A DNA stretch of 64,000 nt. Source: Salegentibacter salinarum. GTDB taxonomy: Bacteria; Bacteroidota; Bacteroidia; Flavobacteriales; Flavobacteriaceae. The notes under the pieces are model-generated. The model was not told where the DNA came from. It saw only the letters and a list, made by a program, of their open reading frames with translations, and ran no database searches. The stretch spans positions 231,413 through 295,412 of the forward strand of contig NZ_FUZC01000005.1 of NCBI RefSeq assembly GCF_900168115.1, written 5' to 3'. A program made the position numbers and the translations under genes. Below are positions 1 through 8,733 of this stretch, piece after piece; position 1 is the stretch's first letter; every line of letters begins with the position of its first letter.

Positions 1-2202
1 GACTTTTACTTTTAAAATCTGGTCTCTAAAATTCACTTTAAAGGAATAGGATTTCCAATCTTCAGGAATTGTGGGATTGAATGAAAGCTGATCATTTTTA
101 ACTCGCATTCCACCAAAACCTTCAACAATACTCATCCAGGTACCCGCCATACTGGTAATGTGGCAGCCCTGCTCTACTTCTTTATTATAATCGTCCAGAT
201 CAAGTCTGGAAGTCCTTAAATAAAAATCGTAAGCCTGTTTTGTTCTTCCTAAAAGTGCCGCCTGAATACTATGAACGCAGGGAGAAAGTGAAGATTCATG
301 AACGGTTATGGGCTCGTAATAATCAAAATGTTTTTCGAGTTCGTTTTTACTAAAATGGTCTTCAAAGAAGTAAAAGCCCTGCAAAACATCGGCTTGCTTT
401 ATATAGCAGGAACGTAAAATCCTGTCCCAACTCCATTTCTGATTGATTGGTCGCTGAGATTTGTCTAATTCAGCGATTGGTACGATTTCTTTATCTAAAA
501 ATCCGTCCTGCTGAAGGAAAACTTTGTGCTCTTCAGAATAAGGAAAATACATATTTTCGGCAACTTCTTTCCATTTTGCGAGTTCGCCTTCGTTAAGTTT
601 GGTTTTACCCATTATACGCTTATAATCCTCAAAATAGGCGTCTTCAACTTTATCAATCGTTTCTAAACAATACTCAATACACCATTTTGCCAAATAGTTG
701 GTATACCAATTGTTATGCACATTATTTTCGTATTCGTTTGGTCCTGTTACACCCAGCATAACGTATTTATTCCGGTCTTTGCTGAAATTCACCCGTTGCT
801 GCCAGAATCTCGCAATTGCGATCATTACTTCCAGGCCTTTTTCAGGGATATATTCGAAATCGCCGGTATAACGTACGTAGTTATAAATGGCATAAACCAT
901 TGCACCGTTTCTATGAATTTCCTCGAAAGTAATCTCCCATTCGTTATGACTTTCTTCACCGTTCATCGTTACCATTGGATAAAGTGCAGCTCCATTTTTA
1001 AACCCAAGTTTTTCGGCATTTTCTATGGCTTTATCGAGGTGGTTATATCGATAGGTCAAGAGATTCCTGGCCACCTGCTGGTCTTTGGTTGCCATATAGA
1101 AAGGAATACAATAAGCTTCGGTGTCCCAGTAGGTACTTCCGCCGTATTTTTCACCGGTAAAACCTTTCGGGCCAATATTTAATCGCTCGTCTTTTCCTAA
1201 ATAAGTTTGATTCAGCTGAAAAATATTAAAGCGGATTCCCTGCTGGGCTTTTACATCCCCTTCAATAGTAATATCGGCCATTTCCCAAATTTTCCCCCAG
1301 GCTTCTTTTTGCTCCTGAAGCAATTTTGAAAATCCAGTTTTTTTAGCGTAATCTAATACCTTACTCGCCGCTTCATGCAATTCTGAACGTTTATGGTTCA
1401 TGTCGGTTACATAACCGGCGTATTTTCTAAGGCTTAATTTTTGACTTTTTTCAGCTTTAACTGAGTAGGAAAAAGTAAGTGAATCTTCGGTTTTGGTTTC
1501 AGTGAAATCAACATCCTGTTTTTCACCATTCAACAAAACTTCAGAGTGCATATAGGTGTTTACATGAAACTCCGTTTTTAGAGTTTTAGAAAGGACAAAA
1601 CCTCTATTTCCTTCAGATTTCACTTCTAAAGTTTTCCAAAAACGCTCTTCCCAATTGGCATCGGTATTGGTAATTCCACCATCAAGATATGGATCAAAAC
1701 GAACCTCAGCATCGCTGTTTAAAACTTCAATTTCAAAATCTATCGCGCCAAGTTCATCTTCAACAATAGATAGAAAACGGGTAGCCTTTACTGAAATTTC
1801 AAGCTCGTTTGGTAAAGTAGCTACGAAACTACGGCGGTGAAAACCTTCTTTCATATTAAGCTCTCGCTTAAAATCTTCTACTTTTTTACAGGTAAAAAGA
1901 TCTAAGGCTTCATCGTTTATAAACACATTGATCCCAATCCAGTTGGGCGCATTGAGCACTTTTGCGAAATATTCGGGATAGCCGTTTTTCCACCAGCCTA
2001 CTTTGGTTTTATCGGGATAATAAACACCACCAATATAGCTTCCCTGGAAACTTGGCCCTGAATATTGTTCTTCAAAATTGGCTCGCTGACCCATCACGCC
2101 GTTACCGATACTAAAAAGGCTTTCAGACGATTTTACTCGTTCTACATCAAATCCTTCTTCCAGAATGGACCACTCGTTAGCTTGTATATAATCTTGGTTC
2201 AT
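1..2202 (-). CDS. GH65 family glycoside phosphorylase (maltose/kojibiose phosphorylase type), C-terminal end outside the window
   Basis: The reading frame is open from an ATG at 2202 to the first base of the window, giving 734 residues without a stop; the C-terminus is missing. The translation has the GH65 layout: an N-terminal beta-sandwich, then an (alpha/alpha)6 catalytic barrel. The catalytic acid is the Glu in GVTGPNEYENN at about residue 490, and TVHESSLSPCVHSI is the probable phosphate-binding segment. Family members split alpha-glucosyl disaccharides with phosphate to give beta-glucose 1-phosphate and glucose. The next gene upstream is beta-phosphoglucomutase, which uses that product, so maltose phosphorylase is the likeliest activity; trehalose or kojibiose phosphorylase cannot be excluded. 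There is no signal peptide, so it is cytoplasmic. Confidence 0.93.
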   Translation of the reverse strand, partial: MNQDYIQANEWSILEEGFDVERVKSSESLFSIGNGVMGQRANFEEQYSGPSFQGSYIGGVYYPDKTKVGWWKNGYPEYFAKVLNAPNWIGINVFINDEALDLFTCKKVEDFKRELNMKEGFHRRSFVATLPNELEISVKATRFLSIVEDELGAIDFEIEVLNSDAEVRFDPYLDGGITNTDANWEERFWKTLEVKSEGNRGFVLSKTLKTEFHVNTYMHSEVLLNGEKQDVDFTETKTEDSLTFSYSVKAEKSQKLSLRKYAGYVTDMNHKRSELHEAASKVLDYAKKTGFSKLLQEQKEAWGKIWEMADITIEGDVKAQQGIRFNIFQLNQTYLGKDERLNIGPKGFTGEKYGGSTYWDTEAYCIPFYMATKDQQVARNLLTYRYNHLDKAIENAEKLGFKNGAALYPMVTMNGEESHNEWEITFEEIHRNGAMVYAIYNYVRYTGDFEYIPEKGLEVMIAIARFWQQRVNFSKDRNKYVMLGVTGPNEYENNVHNNWYTNYLAKWCIEYCLETIDKVEDAYFEDYKRIMGKTKLNEGELAKWKEVAENMYFPYSEEHKVFLQQDGFLDKEIVPIAELDKSQRPINQKWSWDRILRSCYIKQADVLQGFYFFEDHFSKNELEKHFDYYEPITVHESSLSPCVHSIQAALLGRTKQAYDFYLRTSRLDLDDYNKEVEQGCHITSMAGTWMSIVEGFGGMRVKNDQLSFNPTIPEDWKSYSFKVNFRDQILKVKV

Positions 2203-2280
2203 TGCTTTATTTCTGTCTAATTTCTAATTAATTAACCCCGGGACAGGCCCATAGGTTTAAATTCTAATATTTTAAAAGCC

Positions 2281-2940
2281 TCACTTAGTGAGTAATTTCT
2301 TTATAAAATCTATATCTATTTCCGTGAAATCTTTAAATACATAATCGGCTTCGCCCAATGTTTTTTGTTCCCCAATTCCTATGCTGATCATATTTGCATT
2401 ATTCGCCGCCTGTACCCCAGCTACGGAATCTTCAAAAACGATACTGTTTTCCGGTTTAATATTTATTTTTTCGGCAGCGATAAGAAATACTTCGGGATCT
2501 GGTTTTGCTTTGCTCACATCGTTTCCGTCTACAATGGCATCAAACTTTTCCAGCAAATTGATCTTTTTCAAAATGACACGGGCATTTTTACTCGCGGATC
2601 CTAATGCAAACGGAATATTATTTTCAATTAAATAATCGATCAATTTTTGAACGCCGGGAAGAATTTCATCTTCCTCCATTTTGGCAACATAAGAGAGATA
2701 ATTTTCGTTTTTAAGCGCCATCTGGCGTTTAAATTCTGTTTTTGAAAGTTCCAGTTCTCCCCATTCCAGTATTTTTTTTAGAGATTCTACCCTGCTAACA
2801 CCTTTAAGTTGCTCGTTTTGAGCTTTGGTGAAGTCGAAACCCAAATCGTTAGCCAGTTTTCTCCAGGCCAAAAAGTGAAATTTCGCGGTATCTACAATCA
2901 CCCCGTCTAAATCGAATATTACTCCTTTATTTGTTTCCAT
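2281..2940 (-). CDS. pgmB: beta-phosphoglucomutase (HAD superfamily)
   Basis: 219 residues, normal for the family. The HAD nucleophile motif FDLDGVIVDT has Asp10 and Asp12 near the N-terminus; LGSAS near residue 114 is motif II, KAKPDPEVF carries the motif III lysine, and FEDSVAG the Mg-binding acidic pair. The enzyme converts beta-glucose 1-phosphate to glucose 6-phosphate in the cytoplasm. It lies 78 bp upstream of the GH65 phosphorylase in the same direction, the usual pairing for phosphorolytic maltose use. The ATG at 2940 is the only start that keeps the whole HAD domain. Confidence 0.93.
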   Translation of the reverse strand: METNKGVIFDLDGVIVDTAKFHFLAWRKLANDLGFDFTKAQNEQLKGVSRVESLKKILEWGELELSKTEFKRQMALKNENYLSYVAKMEEDEILPGVQKLIDYLIENNIPFALGSASKNARVILKKINLLEKFDAIVDGNDVSKAKPDPEVFLIAAEKINIKPENSIVFEDSVAGVQAANNANMISIGIGEQKTLGEADYVFKDFTEIDIDFIKKLLTK

Positions 2941-2971
2941 TATTTTAAATTATCTGGATCTGTTTTTTATT

Positions 2972-4318
2972 TTATGCTTTTACTGGTTCATCTACATCAT
3001 CTATTCTAAATGTGAGTATTGCTGCAATTAGGAAAGCAATTCCGCTGGTAACCAACGCGTAAATCGGGTTTCCATCGTAAAGATATTTTACCATTAATCC
3101 GCCAACCAGGGCATTTACTATTTGCGGGATCACAATAAAAAAGTTAAAAATCCCCATATAAACCCCCATTTTTTTCGCAGGGATGGAACCTGCAAGAATC
3201 GCATAAGGCATCGCTAAAATACTGGCCCAGCCAATTCCAATTCCGAACATAGAAAGCAAGAGCCAATACTCGTTTGGCATAATGTAAATGGAAAGCATAC
3301 CTAAGGCTCCTATAAACAAGGAAACGATATGCGTACTCTTTCTTCCAATTTTAAGTGCAATTGCCGGAAGGAAAAATGCAAAAACAGCTGAAACAGCATT
3401 ATAAACCCCGAAAAGTACACCAACCCAATCACCGGCATCCTGGTAGGTTTCACTGCTGTTATCTGATAATGGCAAACCGTAAATATGATGAGCTATGGCG
3501 GGAGTAGAAAACACCCACATTCCAAATAGACCGAACCACGAAAAGAATTGAACCCAACTAAGTTGCCGCATGGTATGTGGCATCTTGGCAAAATCTGAAA
3601 AAATATCCATTAAACTGGATTTTTCTTTTTCATCGACCGTCTCGGGCACGTGGTCGTCCATTTTCTCGAGTTCTTCAGGAGAATATTCTTTGGTGGTAAT
3701 TACCGTAACCAGAATACTTCCCACCAAAATGGCCGCCCCGATCACAAAAGAAAGCAGTAAATTCAATGGAACTTCACCTATTACCGCCCTGTTACTAATA
3801 TCAAACCAGTTGGTTAAAACATAAGGCAACCAGGAACCAATTACGGCCCCAATTCCTATTAAAACGGTTTGTACACTAAAGCCAAGGGTTCTTTGATCTG
3901 AAGGTAATTTATCGGCCACCAGGGCGCGAAAAGGTTCCATCGCAACATTAAAGGAAGCATCCATAATAAAGAGCATCCCGGCACCTACCCAAAGGGAAGG
4001 TAAAATAGCGATAAACCAATCGGCATTAGGCATTAAAATCAGACCTATGGCTGCTAAAATCGCGCCTGTAAGAAAGAATGGACGCCGACGGCCGAGGCTG
4101 GTCCAGGTTCTATCGCTGTAATAGCCAATTATAGGCTGAACGATTAAACCGGTAACCGGCGCAACCAACCAAAACCATGAAAGTTCATGAATATCGGCTC
4201 CGAAAATTTGTAAAATTCTACTTGCGTTGGCGTTTTGGAGTGCAAACCCCATCTGGATTCCAAGGAAACCAAAACTCATGTTCCAGATTTCCCAGAAACT
4301 TAATCTACGTTTTTGCAT
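2972..4318 (-). CDS. MFS sugar permease (GPH/SLC45-like, maltose locus)
   Basis: About 448 residues with roughly twelve hydrophobic segments. The frame extends three codons upstream to a TTG, but the ATG at 4318 (MQKRRLSFWEIWNMSFGFLG) is the better start. The N-terminal WNMSFGFLGIQ and the loop YYSDRTWTSLGRRRPF are typical of the sugar:cation symporters found in Bacteroidota alpha-glucan loci. It probably carries maltose or maltodextrins across the inner membrane to GH65. Its stop lies 31 bp before pgmB, suggesting one transcript through permease, pgmB and GH65. Two inverted repeats lie just upstream of the start. Substrate is inferred from context only. Confidence 0.88.
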   Translation of the reverse strand: MQKRRLSFWEIWNMSFGFLGIQMGFALQNANASRILQIFGADIHELSWFWLVAPVTGLIVQPIIGYYSDRTWTSLGRRRPFFLTGAILAAIGLILMPNADWFIAILPSLWVGAGMLFIMDASFNVAMEPFRALVADKLPSDQRTLGFSVQTVLIGIGAVIGSWLPYVLTNWFDISNRAVIGEVPLNLLLSFVIGAAILVGSILVTVITTKEYSPEELEKMDDHVPETVDEKEKSSLMDIFSDFAKMPHTMRQLSWVQFFSWFGLFGMWVFSTPAIAHHIYGLPLSDNSSETYQDAGDWVGVLFGVYNAVSAVFAFFLPAIALKIGRKSTHIVSLFIGALGMLSIYIMPNEYWLLLSMFGIGIGWASILAMPYAILAGSIPAKKMGVYMGIFNFFIVIPQIVNALVGGLMVKYLYDGNPIYALVTSGIAFLIAAILTFRIDDVDEPVKA

Positions 4319-4327
4319 ATCGTACAA

Positions 4328-4357
4328 TTATCGTTTACGATAAGCATAAGGCTTATC
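4328..4357. promoter_or_regulatory. Two overlapping inverted repeats upstream of the permease
   Basis: 4328-4334 and 4337-4343 form a perfect 7-bp inverted repeat (TTATCGT / ACGATAA) with a 2-nt spacer. 4339-4345 and 4351-4357 form a second 7-bp repeat (GATAAGC / GCTTATC) with a 5-nt spacer, sharing bases with the first. They sit 10-40 nt before the permease start and could be a repressor site or alternative leader hairpins. No matching site was seen elsewhere in the locus. Confidence 0.35.
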
Positions 4358-4453
4358 AAAACTTATTTTAGGTAGGAAGTAAAAATATAAGTTCTGATAA
4401 ATTAACTAAGCTGGGGTAAATATATATAAAATTTTAAAGATGAGAATCCAAAA

Positions 4454-4471
4454 TTACTTGATAATCGAAAT
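4454..4471 (-). promoter_or_regulatory. Copy 1 of a TCGATTATCnAGTAA-like motif
   Basis: On the minus strand this reads TTTCGATTATCAAGTAA. It is about 140 nt upstream of the permease start and in the same orientation to that gene as two similar motifs at 27121-27137 and 56892-56910 are to theirs. The function is unknown. Confidence 0.25.
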
Positions 4472-4542
4472 TTTAATATTTCAAGGAATATTTCAAGATC
4501 AAAAAAATCACCTAATACCCCGTTGACTTGATACGAAGTTGT

Positions 4543-5565
4543 TTACAATTTGGTTGAATTTCTTTCTATTAAATTGGTTTCTACAATTACTGTTCTGTAA
4601 GATTCTTCCTCCTCTGGTTTTCTTTCCAATTTATCTATTAAAAGCCTGGCAGCTTCCGCTCCCATCCGTTCGCCGTGTTGACTTACTGTAGTAAGACTGG
4701 GAATAAATCTTTTTGAAAGTTCTCCATCGGTAAATCCAATTACCGAGACATCTTCAGGCACTTTTAAACCTTTCTCCTGTATGGCTTTTATTGCGTAAAT
4801 AGCGAAATGCTCATTTACTGCGAAAACTGCATCTACTTCATTTTTATCAATAAAGTCTTTAATTTCAGTTTCACTATTATCCATATCCTCTATTTTAAGG
4901 ATAAGCTTATCATCAATTTCTACATTATTTTCTCTTAAAACTTCAAGATAACCGCGGGTTCTTAACTTCCCTACGCTCACATAATCTACCGTAGAAACCA
5001 GTCCGATTTTTTTAGATCCCTTATCCAATAAATATTGAACTGCTTTTTTAGCACCAAGAACATCATCAATAATCACTTTATCGCAATGAATTTCATCTAC
5101 CACTCTATCAAATAAAACAACCGGCATTCCCTGGTTGGTGACCTCAGTAAGGTGATGATAATCTTCTTTTTGCATAGTTTCCTTTGCCATAGATAGGATA
5201 AAACCATCGGTACTGCCGTTGGCCAGCATTTCAAGGTTTAGCACTTCTTTATCAAAAGAATTATTAGACAAGCACACAATTACGTTATATCCCATTTCGT
5301 TTGCAACCTGCTCTACACCACTAATCACCGTAGTAAAGAAATAATGAACAATCTCGGGAATAATTATTCCTATAGTTTTTGTTTTTCGGTTTTTAAGACT
5401 AAGTGCAATATTATTTGGCCTGTAGTTATATAATTTTGCAAAAGCCTTAATTTTTTTTCGGGTTTCTTCCCCAATTTCAGAACTGTCTCTTAGGGCTTTT
5501 GAAACAGTAGAAATAGATACGTCTAATTCTCTTGCAATTTGTTTTAGGGTCAATTTTGGTTTCAT
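4543..5565 (-). CDS. LacI-family transcriptional regulator of the alpha-glucan locus
   Basis: 340 residues. The N-terminus has a LacI helix-turn-helix (LTLKQIARELDVSISTVSKA, residues 4-23) and a hinge (PNNIALSLKNRKTKTIGIII), followed by a periplasmic-binding-protein-like effector domain (to about residue 335). It is transcribed away from susC and lies directly upstream of the permease-pgmB-GH65 set, so it most likely controls both arms in response to a maltose-type sugar. Where the best studied Bacteroides system uses the membrane regulator SusR, flavobacterial maltose loci often carry a LacI regulator instead. Direct targets are inferred from position. Confidence 0.9.
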   Translation of the reverse strand: MKPKLTLKQIARELDVSISTVSKALRDSSEIGEETRKKIKAFAKLYNYRPNNIALSLKNRKTKTIGIIIPEIVHYFFTTVISGVEQVANEMGYNVIVCLSNNSFDKEVLNLEMLANGSTDGFILSMAKETMQKEDYHHLTEVTNQGMPVVLFDRVVDEIHCDKVIIDDVLGAKKAVQYLLDKGSKKIGLVSTVDYVSVGKLRTRGYLEVLRENNVEIDDKLILKIEDMDNSETEIKDFIDKNEVDAVFAVNEHFAIYAIKAIQEKGLKVPEDVSVIGFTDGELSKRFIPSLTTVSQHGERMGAEAARLLIDKLERKPEEEESYRTVIVETNLIERNSTKL

Positions 5566-5668
5566 AAAAATCTATTATTTAGAAATAACTCAGGGAGAAT
5601 TTTTAAGATGTCGTAAAAATACTATAAAAATTACGCTATACCCGCAAAATTCAAAAGTTTTCAACACT

Positions 5669-5684
5669 CAAACGTTTGCGCAAA
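5669..5684. promoter_or_regulatory. Overlapping palindromes, candidate LacI-family operator
   Basis: 5669-5678 is a perfect palindrome (CAAACGTTTG) with the central CpG usual for LacI-family operators. 5675-5684 is a second perfect palindrome (TTTGCGCAAA) overlapping it by four bases. The pair lies near the middle of the 225-bp gap between the lacI-type gene and susC. No clear TAnnTTTG box was found before susC; the closest match is TACTTTTA, just after 5725. Confidence 0.45.
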
Positions 5685-5790
5685 ATACTGGTAAGGGAAT
5701 GCCTATTTCTTTACATTCTGTTTACATACTTTTAACCTCAGGAAGTAAAAATATAAGCATAATTTTTAGTAAAAATCAATAAAATAATTT

Positions 5791-8709
5791 ATGAAAACAC
5801 TATTTAAAAGCACGTTGATGTTGCTCTTAATGCTGCCAATGAGCTTTTTTGCGCAGGAGACTGTGAGCGGGGTTGTTAGCGAAAGCGCAACCGGCCTTCC
5901 AATTCCCGGTGCAAACGTTATTGTGAAAGGAACAACTAATGGTGCAGTCACAGATTTTGATGGTAATTATACCATTCAAAACGTTAGTGAAGACGATATT
6001 CTTGTTTTTTCTTTTCTGGGTTTTGCCAGTGAGGAAATTCCCTATGAAGGGCAGGAAACTTTAGATGTTCAGTTAGACGAAGATCAGGCTACTTTAGAAG
6101 AGGTAGTTCTTATTGGTTATGGTAGTACATCTGAACAGGATGCTACAGGATCTGTAGAAAAGATTTCTTCGGAAAGCTTTAACCAGGGAGCAGTAGTTTC
6201 ACCAGAACAATTAATATCGGGTAAATCGGCCGGGGTTAGAATTACTCCCGGAAGCGGTGAACCAGGTGGTGGTTCTGAAATTAGAATTCGTGGTGGTTCT
6301 TCCCTATCGGGTAACAACTCTCCACTTATTGTAGTAGATGGTGTGCCATTAGACCAAAGAGGAGTTCAGGGTGTTAGAAACCAGTTAAACTCTATTAACC
6401 CAAACGAGATTGAAGATTTCGTAATATTAAAAGATGCTGCTGCAACCTCTATTTATGGTTCCAGAGCTTCTAACGGGGTGATTTTAATTACTACCAAATC
6501 TGGTAAAAAAGACTCTCCGCTTGCGTTAAGTTACGATCTTAAAGTTTCAGCGGGTAGAATTATAGACAAAGTAGATGTGTTGGATGCCGATCAGTTTCGT
6601 AATTTAATAAACGATACTCCGGGAACAGATCCTTCTTTATTAGGCGATGCTAATACCGACTGGCAAGACCAAATTTACCAAACTGCTGTAGGAGCAATAC
6701 ATAACTTTACGGCAACTCAAGGTTTCGAGAATTTCTCTTACCGGGTAAATTATAACCATACTTCACAAACAGGAGTTTTAAAGACCGATGTTTACGAAAG
6801 AAATGCGCTTAACATTGCACTTAACCAGGATTTATTTGATAATCACCTAAAATTATCTTTAACTTCTAAAGGAATTGTAGATGAAAACCGTTTTGCAGAT
6901 CAGGGTGCTATTGGCGCAGCTGTAGGCTTTGACCCTACCCAGCCGGTTTATGAGGAAGGAAGCTATTTTGGTGGGTATTATGAACACACACTTTCACCCG
7001 GGCAACAACAAATCCAGGCTACACGAAACCCGTTAGCACTCTTAGAGCAATTAGACGGTCGTGGAGTTACTAAAAGAAATATCACAAACCTGAATGCAGA
7101 ATATAAATTCCATTTTCTACCGGAATTGAAATTTAATGTAAATGCAGGTTTTGATTATTCAGAAAATGATGGTTATAACAGAAGACCATTAACTTCTGCT
7201 GCAAACAACCAAGATATTCCTTATTTTGAGGATTATGGTGGTTTCAACAGAAATACACTTCTAGATTTCTATTTCAATTATAAAAATGATATAGATTTTC
7301 TGGATACTGAAATTGATTTAACTGCAGGACATTCTTACCAGGAATTTTTTATCACCAGTAAGACAACTGAAACAGTTTCTAATAATATTCTTGAGTCACC
7401 ACGAGATACCGATCGTAATGCACTGGAATCTTATTTTGGTCGTGCCAGTTTTGACATTGCCAATAAATACCTGATTTCAGGTAGTGTACGTAGAGATGGT
7501 TCTTCAAGATTTGGAGGAGATAATAAATGGAGTATTTTCCCCGCATTATCTGTAGGTTGGAAATTGCACAACGAAAATTTCCTTGCAGATTCTAATGTAT
7601 TGAACCAATTAAAACTTCGTGCAGGATACGGGGTAACCGGGAACCAGGAAATTGGACCAAATTATGGTTACTTCGGAACTTATAACCCAAGTGTTGGTGG
7701 AGCGCGCTACCAGTTTGGCAATCAATTCTACAATACTTTACGCCCTGAAGCATACGATTCTGACCTGAAATGGGAAGAATTACAAACCTATAATGTTGGT
7801 ATAGATTACGGGCTCTTTAATAACAGAATTTCTGGTACCGTAGAAGCTTATTACCGCGAAACCGAAGACCTTTTGGCCACGGTACCGGTACCGGCAGGTG
7901 CTAACCTTACAGACCTTTTAGTTACCAACGTAGGTAGCACGGTAAGTAAAGGACTTGAATTTGGGATTAACGGTGCTATTATTCAGCAGGAAGATTTCAA
8001 CTGGGATATAAATTATAATTTAACTTTCCAGGATTTAGAAATCACGAACCTAACTTTAGGTGACAATCCAAATTTCCAAATTCCACAAGGAGAAATTAGC
8101 GGTGGTGTTGGCAACAACATTCAGTTATGGAAAGAAGGTTACGATCCTACAACTTTCAATGTTTTCCGCCAGGTTTACAATGAAGATGGACAACCCATAG
8201 AAGGTGCGTATGTAGATGTAAACGGGGATAATGAAATTACAGAAGAAGACAGGGTTGCTTATAAAAAAGCTACACCAGATTACTTTATGGGATTAACTAA
8301 TACTATGAGGTATAAAAACCTTGATTTCAGCTTTACTTTTAGAGGTAACTTCGGAAATTATATGTATAACAATACCCAATCAAGTAATGGATTTGTTGGC
8401 GCAGGTACCGTTACCCCGCAGCCTTACTATTCAAACTTTAACAGCAATGTTTTAGAAAGTAATTTCAACAATAACCAGTTCTTTTCAGACTACTATATTC
8501 AGAAGGCTGATTTTGTGAAATTAGATAACATTTCTGTAGGATATTCATTCCCTGGAGAAGAGCTTGATATTAGAACTTCATTAACCGCCACCAATGTATG
8601 GACTATAACCGATTATGAAGGTTTAGATCCAGAAATTGCAAACGGTATAGACAACAATTTTTATCCAAGATCTACCACCATTGTACTTGGTTTAAATCTT
8701 TCATTTTAA
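5791..8709 (+). CDS. susC: SusC/RagA-family TonB-linked outer-membrane transporter
   Basis: 972 residues with a signal peptide ending near FFAQE. A carboxypeptidase-regulatory-like domain follows (GANVIVKGTTNGAVTDFDGN), then a TonB plug domain (PLIVVDGVPLD; ILKDAAATSIYGSRASNGV) and a large beta-barrel ending in an aromatic residue (LNLSF). It forms the outer-membrane pore that imports oligosaccharides with the SusD lid, powered by TonB. The susD partner starts 24 bp downstream and an alpha-amylase closes the operon, so the substrate is probably a starch-type glucan. The length is normal and no lesions were seen. Confidence 0.96.
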   Translation: MKTLFKSTLMLLLMLPMSFFAQETVSGVVSESATGLPIPGANVIVKGTTNGAVTDFDGNYTIQNVSEDDILVFSFLGFASEEIPYEGQETLDVQLDEDQATLEEVVLIGYGSTSEQDATGSVEKISSESFNQGAVVSPEQLISGKSAGVRITPGSGEPGGGSEIRIRGGSSLSGNNSPLIVVDGVPLDQRGVQGVRNQLNSINPNEIEDFVILKDAAATSIYGSRASNGVILITTKSGKKDSPLALSYDLKVSAGRIIDKVDVLDADQFRNLINDTPGTDPSLLGDANTDWQDQIYQTAVGAIHNFTATQGFENFSYRVNYNHTSQTGVLKTDVYERNALNIALNQDLFDNHLKLSLTSKGIVDENRFADQGAIGAAVGFDPTQPVYEEGSYFGGYYEHTLSPGQQQIQATRNPLALLEQLDGRGVTKRNITNLNAEYKFHFLPELKFNVNAGFDYSENDGYNRRPLTSAANNQDIPYFEDYGGFNRNTLLDFYFNYKNDIDFLDTEIDLTAGHSYQEFFITSKTTETVSNNILESPRDTDRNALESYFGRASFDIANKYLISGSVRRDGSSRFGGDNKWSIFPALSVGWKLHNENFLADSNVLNQLKLRAGYGVTGNQEIGPNYGYFGTYNPSVGGARYQFGNQFYNTLRPEAYDSDLKWEELQTYNVGIDYGLFNNRISGTVEAYYRETEDLLATVPVPAGANLTDLLVTNVGSTVSKGLEFGINGAIIQQEDFNWDINYNLTFQDLEITNLTLGDNPNFQIPQGEISGGVGNNIQLWKEGYDPTTFNVFRQVYNEDGQPIEGAYVDVNGDNEITEEDRVAYKKATPDYFMGLTNTMRYKNLDFSFTFRGNFGNYMYNNTQSSNGFVGAGTVTPQPYYSNFNSNVLESNFNNNQFFSDYYIQKADFVKLDNISVGYSFPGEELDIRTSLTATNVWTITDYEGLDPEIANGIDNNFYPRSTTIVLGLNLSF

Positions 8710-8733
8710 GAAAAAATATATAATAAATTAGTT

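Noticed and set aside
715..1182. 155-codon plus-strand frame inside the GH65 gene
   Set aside because: It is the complement of a clearly conserved GH65 reading frame.
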